A stretch of 8,127 nucleotides of DNA, taken from assembly GCA_028699365.1 (NCBI GenBank), contig JAQVUQ010000110.1, forward strand, positions 1-8,127. Direction: 5' to 3'. The first letter of the stretch is position 1. Each line of letters begins with the position of its first letter. The DNA comes from a bacterium. Its GTDB lineage: Bacteria; UBP13; UBA5359. Below, piece by piece: positions 5,270 through 8,127 of the stretch. Position numbers and translations under genes: made by a program. The notes beneath the pieces are model-generated. The model was given only the letters and a program-made list of their open reading frames with translations. It did no database searches and had not been told where the DNA came from.

Positions 5270-6160
5270 CTAGAGATCCTCCAGCGCCGAACGCTGTTTC
5301 TCCTGGGAGACGTGCGTGTATATCTGCGTAGTCGATATGGAGGCATGTCCCAGGGTATCCTGTACCAGCCGCAGGTCGTTGCCGCTTCTGCGGTAGAGTA
5401 TGGTGGCAAAGGTGTGACGCAGCTTGTGAGGGGTTATGTTTTCGTGACGGGATATGTAGCCGCGCTCGCGTGCCAGCTCGATATATTTACGCAGCATGTC
5501 CCGGATTCCCTGAGTGGTGAAGCGACAGTGCTTGCGACTGGTGAAGAGGGGAGCGACAGGGCTTTTATCCTCTCTCTCCGCCAGATATGCTTCCAGCGCA
5601 GACCTGGAGATGCGGTTTAAAGGTATTATCCTCTCCTTATTGCCCTTGCCGGTGACTTTCAGGGTATCGCCGTGCAGGTCGCTCATATTCAGACTGACAA
5701 GCTCCTGCACTCGCAGGCCGGTATTGAGAAACAGCGCTATTACGGCGGTATCGCGTTTGTTGCCGGTCAATTCCTCCAGGCTGACCAGACCGTTTCTCTC
5801 TTCTTCGGCCAGATAAACCGGAGTCCGGTTCCTTGTCAGACGGGGCAGCCTGACATTGGCGGTGGGGTTCTTTTCGACGGCCTCCTCCTGGAAGAGGTAT
5901 TTGAAGAAGCTTTTGAGAGAGGCGATCTTGCGGGCCACGGAACTCATGGCGTAGCCCTTCTCCTGAAGAAAGACGCTATAGGCCCTGATCTCCGTAGAGG
6001 TCACCTTATCTACGGCAGGAACCCGCTTGCGGGCGGCCCTGTACCAGAGGTAGAAAGTACGCAGATCTATCTCATAACCCTGGCGAGTGTTGGGCGATTT
6101 ACCCTCGCTGGCCAGATACATGGCAAAATCGTCGACATAATCAAAAAAATCTGCCGCCAT
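5270..6160 (-). CDS. Tyrosine recombinase of the XerC/XerD type
   Basis: A 296-residue site-specific recombinase of the length typical for Xer proteins. In the chromosome-dimer pathway these act at dif with FtsK; whether this copy is the housekeeping XerC or XerD cannot be told from sequence alone. The N-terminal SAM-like core-binding domain (about 5-95) includes SPNTRQGYEIDLRTF. The catalytic domain (about 110-290) retains every active-site residue: R150 (NTGLRVQEL), K172 (TGKGNKER), H245 and R248 (HKLRHTFAT), H272 (LGHASISTTQ) and the nucleophile Y281 (IYTHV). The ATG start has a perfect AGGAGG 7 bases upstream. There is no neighbouring excisionase, phage gene or visible attachment site, which argues for a housekeeping role over an integrase of a mobile element. 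It is transcribed divergently from the MFS gene. Confidence 0.95.
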   Translation of the reverse strand: MAADFFDYVDDFAMYLASEGKSPNTRQGYEIDLRTFYLWYRAARKRVPAVDKVTSTEIRAYSVFLQEKGYAMSSVARKIASLKSFFKYLFQEEAVEKNPTANVRLPRLTRNRTPVYLAEEERNGLVSLEELTGNKRDTAVIALFLNTGLRVQELVSLNMSDLHGDTLKVTGKGNKERIIPLNRISRSALEAYLAEREDKSPVAPLFTSRKHCRFTTQGIRDMLRKYIELARERGYISRHENITPHKLRHTFATILYRRSGNDLRLVQDTLGHASISTTQIYTHVSQEKQRSALEDL

Positions 6161-6180
6161 ATGGCTGCCTCCTGAATGGT

Positions 6181-6189
6181 ATTATAGCA
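6181..6189 (-). promoter_or_regulatory. Extended -10 promoter of the Xer recombinase gene
   Basis: The minus strand reads TGCTATAAT, a perfect -10 hexamer with the TGn extension. No good -35 is present at 17 bases (TGCCGC), as often accepted with an extended -10. The expected start near 6174-6175 falls immediately before the AGGAGG (6168-6173), predicting a very short leader of about 14-15 bases. Confidence 0.6.
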
Positions 6190-6196
6190 GGAAAAG

Positions 6197-6220
6197 CCGG
6201 CAAGCGGCAGGTCCGGCAAG
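6197..6220. repeat. Direct repeat CCGGCAAG in the divergent intergenic region
   Basis: CCGGCAAG occurs at 6197-6204 and 6213-6220, 16 bases start to start. The repeat lies between the recombinase promoter and the MFS start, where an operator could act on both. It is short and could be chance in GC-rich sequence. Confidence 0.25.
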
Positions 6221-6232
6221 GATGATACGTAT

Positions 6233-7417
6233 ATGAATTTTCAATGGCTGCAGTTGGCCGCTCTGACACTGATGCATCTGGGCGTTGATATGATGGGCGG
6301 CATGATACCGGCCATATTGCCTGTAATACGGCAGAATTACGGCTTAAGCCTGTCGGCCGCTTTTACCATGCTGGCGGTGCTGAACCTTTCCGCCAACGGC
6401 GTTCAACTGGCTACAGGACATCTGCGCGCTTCCAGCCGGCAGCCGTTCTTTCTGGTGATCGGCCTGTGCCTTACCGCAGCCCTGTGCGTATTTGGGTTGC
6501 TTCCGCGTGGCGCCTATACCTTTCCCCTGCTGCTCCTGTTGATGGCTATAGGCGGAAGCGGGATAGCTATGGCGCATCCGGAGGGGTTGAGAGCGGTTCA
6601 TTCTCTCGACCGGCTGCCGCCGTCCATTACCACCGTCCTGTTCATGATGGGCGGCAACCTAGGCTTTGCCGGCGGGGGCTGGCTGTCGGCGATCCTGGCC
6701 GGCCGGTGGGGGCTGTCGGGCTTGCTGTTGCTGCTCTTCATCCAGCCGTTGTGCCTGATCGCGATGCGTCTGCTGCGCATCAAGCTCTCTGTTGAAGATA
6801 AGCAGCCGGAAGACGAAATGCCTGCTGACGAAGAACACCGTCCGTCAGGCATTCCCTTTACCCGACTTATGCTCCTGTCGATTCCGGTGGCCACGGCAAC
6901 GGCACTGCTGACCGGCTATCTGCCCACCCATCTGCACGAACTGGGCTTTCCTATCGCCTTTGGCGGTTTTTCTGCACTGGTATTCGGCGCAAGCGGAGTG
7001 GCAGGATCGATAATCTGGGGCATTCTGGCCCGATACAGGGGGGAGCATGGTGCCGTTAGAGCCTGTCTGTTGACTGGCATACCGTTTCTGTGTTCTTACC
7101 TCTTTACTCTGCAGCACAAATGGGCGCTTCTCCTGCTTGCCGGAGCCGGCTTCTGTCTGATGGCCGCTTTTCCGCTGATAGTCTCTATTGCCAGATACGC
7201 CGAAGGGTATAACATTGGCCGGCGTATGGCCTTTATCGTGGGCGGCTCCTGGGGTATCGCCAGCATAGTTATGATGCTTACGGGTATTGCAGCCGATGTA
7301 ACCGGTGTGCGTCTGATACTGCTGTTGTCCCTGGTTATCTATATCGCCGCCGCTGGCCTGCTGGTGTTTATGTTGCCTGTAAAGGCGCCGCGCACAGTTC
7401 GGACCGCTATAAGGTAA
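6233..7417 (+). CDS. MFS transporter, fosmidomycin-resistance (Fsr)-like
   Basis: A 394-residue polytopic inner-membrane protein with about 12 hydrophobic segments. They form two six-helix halves joined by a hydrophilic loop (about 183-206, rich in Asp, Glu and Pro), the standard major facilitator plan. Features that suggest the Fsr branch are the GIPAILP-like start (GGMIPAILPVI, 22-32), AHPEG (114-118) after the fourth helix, GGNLGFAGGGWL (140-151) and GFCLMAAFPLIVSIA (306-320). Members are presumed proton-coupled exporters of small molecules, and substrates are rarely known, so drug resistance should not be assumed. The start is an ATG with a modest AAGGAT 9 bases upstream. It is divergent from the recombinase by 72 bases and followed by a gene-free AT-rich stretch, so it looks monocistronic. 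The MFS call is firm, the Fsr subfamily moderate. Confidence 0.88.
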   Translation: MNFQWLQLAALTLMHLGVDMMGGMIPAILPVIRQNYGLSLSAAFTMLAVLNLSANGVQLATGHLRASSRQPFFLVIGLCLTAALCVFGLLPRGAYTFPLLLLLMAIGGSGIAMAHPEGLRAVHSLDRLPPSITTVLFMMGGNLGFAGGGWLSAILAGRWGLSGLLLLLFIQPLCLIAMRLLRIKLSVEDKQPEDEMPADEEHRPSGIPFTRLMLLSIPVATATALLTGYLPTHLHELGFPIAFGGFSALVFGASGVAGSIIWGILARYRGEHGAVRACLLTGIPFLCSYLFTLQHKWALLLLAGAGFCLMAAFPLIVSIARYAEGYNIGRRMAFIVGGSWGIASIVMMLTGIAADVTGVRLILLLSLVIYIAAAGLLVFMLPVKAPRTVRTAIR

Positions 7418-7728
7418 GTGTAATTTAATGCGGATTATATAGAATTATTGGTGTCGTATAGTGTAAATATTTGCTGTAAAAACGTTGAAAATGACATGAA
7501 TATATGATTCGCCTCTTCCTTGAATTTCGGTTTTGATGCCGGCAAAAAAACTGTTCCGCTCTACGTTGCGTTTTGCATATGAACTGTACTCTTGACTCCT
7601 TTTGCTGCTAAGCGCATTTACAGCAAGAAATGTTAACATAAGGCAAGTTTGGTGCCTTGTTCCCATATACCGGTGCATGATAGGCTTTATATGTGAAATC
7701 ACTCAGTAATTTTTAAGGAGGCACAGCC
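7418..7728. other. AT-rich gene-free spacer before the aminotransferase gene
   Basis: These 311 bases are visibly AT-richer than the flanking genes and contain no convincing gene. Two small inverted repeats are present: TTGCTG/CAGCAA (7602-7607 with 7621-7626), and an 8-pair stem with a G·T pair around AAGGCA/TGCCTT (7638-7645 with 7653-7660). Neither has a T tract. TTGACT at 7592-7597 could be a -35, but only a poor -10 (CATTTA) lies 17 bases on. A promoter for the downstream gene is expected here but cannot be placed with confidence. No known riboswitch or tRNA is recognised. Confidence 0.6.
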
Positions 7729-8127
7729 ATGTATCGCATCGGACAGGAAGAAGTAGAAGCTGTTGCCCGTGTTATTGCGGGCAGGACGCTTTTTAGAGTT
7801 AACAACGCAGGGCAGGAAGTCGACAATTTTGAAAAGGAATGGGCAGCTACCATAGGTGCTGAATACGCGCTCTGTGTTTCCAGCGGAACAGGATCGTTGA
7901 TCTGTGCTCTGGCGGGGATGGGCATAGGCCCCGGGGATGAAGTCATCGTGCCGGGTTATACCTTCATGGCTACGGCGCTGGCAGTGGTGGCCGTGGGCGC
8001 CATACCGGTCATTGCCGAGATCGACGACACGCTTACCATCGATCCTGGTGATGTGGAAGAGAAAATAACCTCTCATACTAAGGCCGTTATCCCGGTACAT
8101 CTCAACGGTATGCCGGCCGATATGGAG
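7729..8127 (+). CDS. DegT/DnrJ/EryC1/StrS-family aminotransferase, N-terminal part, 3'-truncated by window edge
   Basis: The first 133 residues of a PLP-dependent sugar aminotransferase, in frame to the last base. The ATG has a perfect AAGGAGG 7 bases upstream. Visible family features are the N-terminal MYRIGQEEVEAVARVIAGRTLFR, the cofactor phosphate-binding SSGTGSL (51-57), the GIGPGDEVIVPGYTFMATA block (65-83) that stacks on the cofactor, and the D..TLTIDPGDVEEKIT segment. The HTKAVIPVHLNGMPADM stretch (116-132) is also present; its PVHLxG normally reads with an aromatic residue where this protein has Asn. The catalytic lysine lies beyond the window. Relatives aminate keto-sugars such as UDP- or dTDP-linked hexoses for surface glycans, glycosylated metabolites or protein glycosylation. 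Substrate cannot be told from this fragment. It probably opens a sugar-modification operon running to the right. Confidence 0.92.
   Translation, partial: MYRIGQEEVEAVARVIAGRTLFRVNNAGQEVDNFEKEWAATIGAEYALCVSSGTGSLICALAGMGIGPGDEVIVPGYTFMATALAVVAVGAIPVIAEIDDTLTIDPGDVEEKITSHTKAVIPVHLNGMPADME

Noticed and set aside
5270-6160. Phage or island integrase with an attachment site
   Set aside because: There is no tRNA, no excisionase, no phage gene and no flanking direct repeat. Length and motifs fit a housekeeping Xer protein better.
7445-7702. 85-codon minus-strand open frame in the AT-rich spacer
   Set aside because: No Shine-Dalgarno upstream, no recognisable pattern, and a composition like translated AT-rich DNA. 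It could be gene remains but cannot be supported.

Overview
The window is an 8.1 kb piece of a bacterial chromosome, probably from an anaerobe of the Gram-positive or Chloroflexota type. The main clue is a dapF–dapL pair, meaning the diaminopimelate-aminotransferase variant of lysine biosynthesis. That variant is found in Chloroflexota such as Dehalococcoidia, in many anaerobic Firmicutes, and in some other phyla. A small DUF5670/lmo0937-type membrane protein and an HflX GTPase fit either group. The taxonomic guess rests on gene content only and is weak.

Layout. (1) 1-902, plus strand: the C-terminal third of a type I restriction endonuclease subunit (HsdR), cut by the window edge. (2) 903-1200: a tail-to-tail zone with a symmetric hairpin, then a 52-residue membrane protein on the minus strand. 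(3) 1201-1433: a spacer with short repeats in a roughly 7-bp phase that form a large imperfect inverted repeat, followed by a probable promoter. (4) 1434-5261, plus strand: dapF, dapL, hflX and a small membrane/coiled-coil protein, all co-oriented. Their spacers are filled with heptamer repeats of different sequence, two copies of a GC-rich hairpin, and a 19-bp tandem duplication at the end of dapL. (5) 5270-6160, minus strand: a complete Xer-type tyrosine recombinase, convergent with the small gene. (6) 6233-7417, plus strand: an MFS exporter resembling the fosmidomycin-resistance family, divergent from the recombinase. (7) 7418-7728: an AT-rich stretch without a convincing gene. (8) 7729 to the end, plus strand: the N-terminal part of a DegT/DnrJ/EryC1-family sugar aminotransferase, probably the first gene of a surface-sugar cluster that continues outside.

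Functionally, DapL makes LL-diaminopimelate from tetrahydrodipicolinate and DapF epimerises it to meso-diaminopimelate, so the two adjacent genes encode consecutive steps. HflX (ribosome rescue), Xer (probably chromosome dimer resolution) and the transporter are housekeeping or accessory neighbours with no evident link to lysine synthesis.

I see no convincing new multi-gene system. The most unusual signal is non-coding: at least six separate short arrays with a 7-bp period but unrelated or partly related unit sequences, confined to the spacers between 1201 and 5060. They recall the STRR heptamers described in cyanobacteria.
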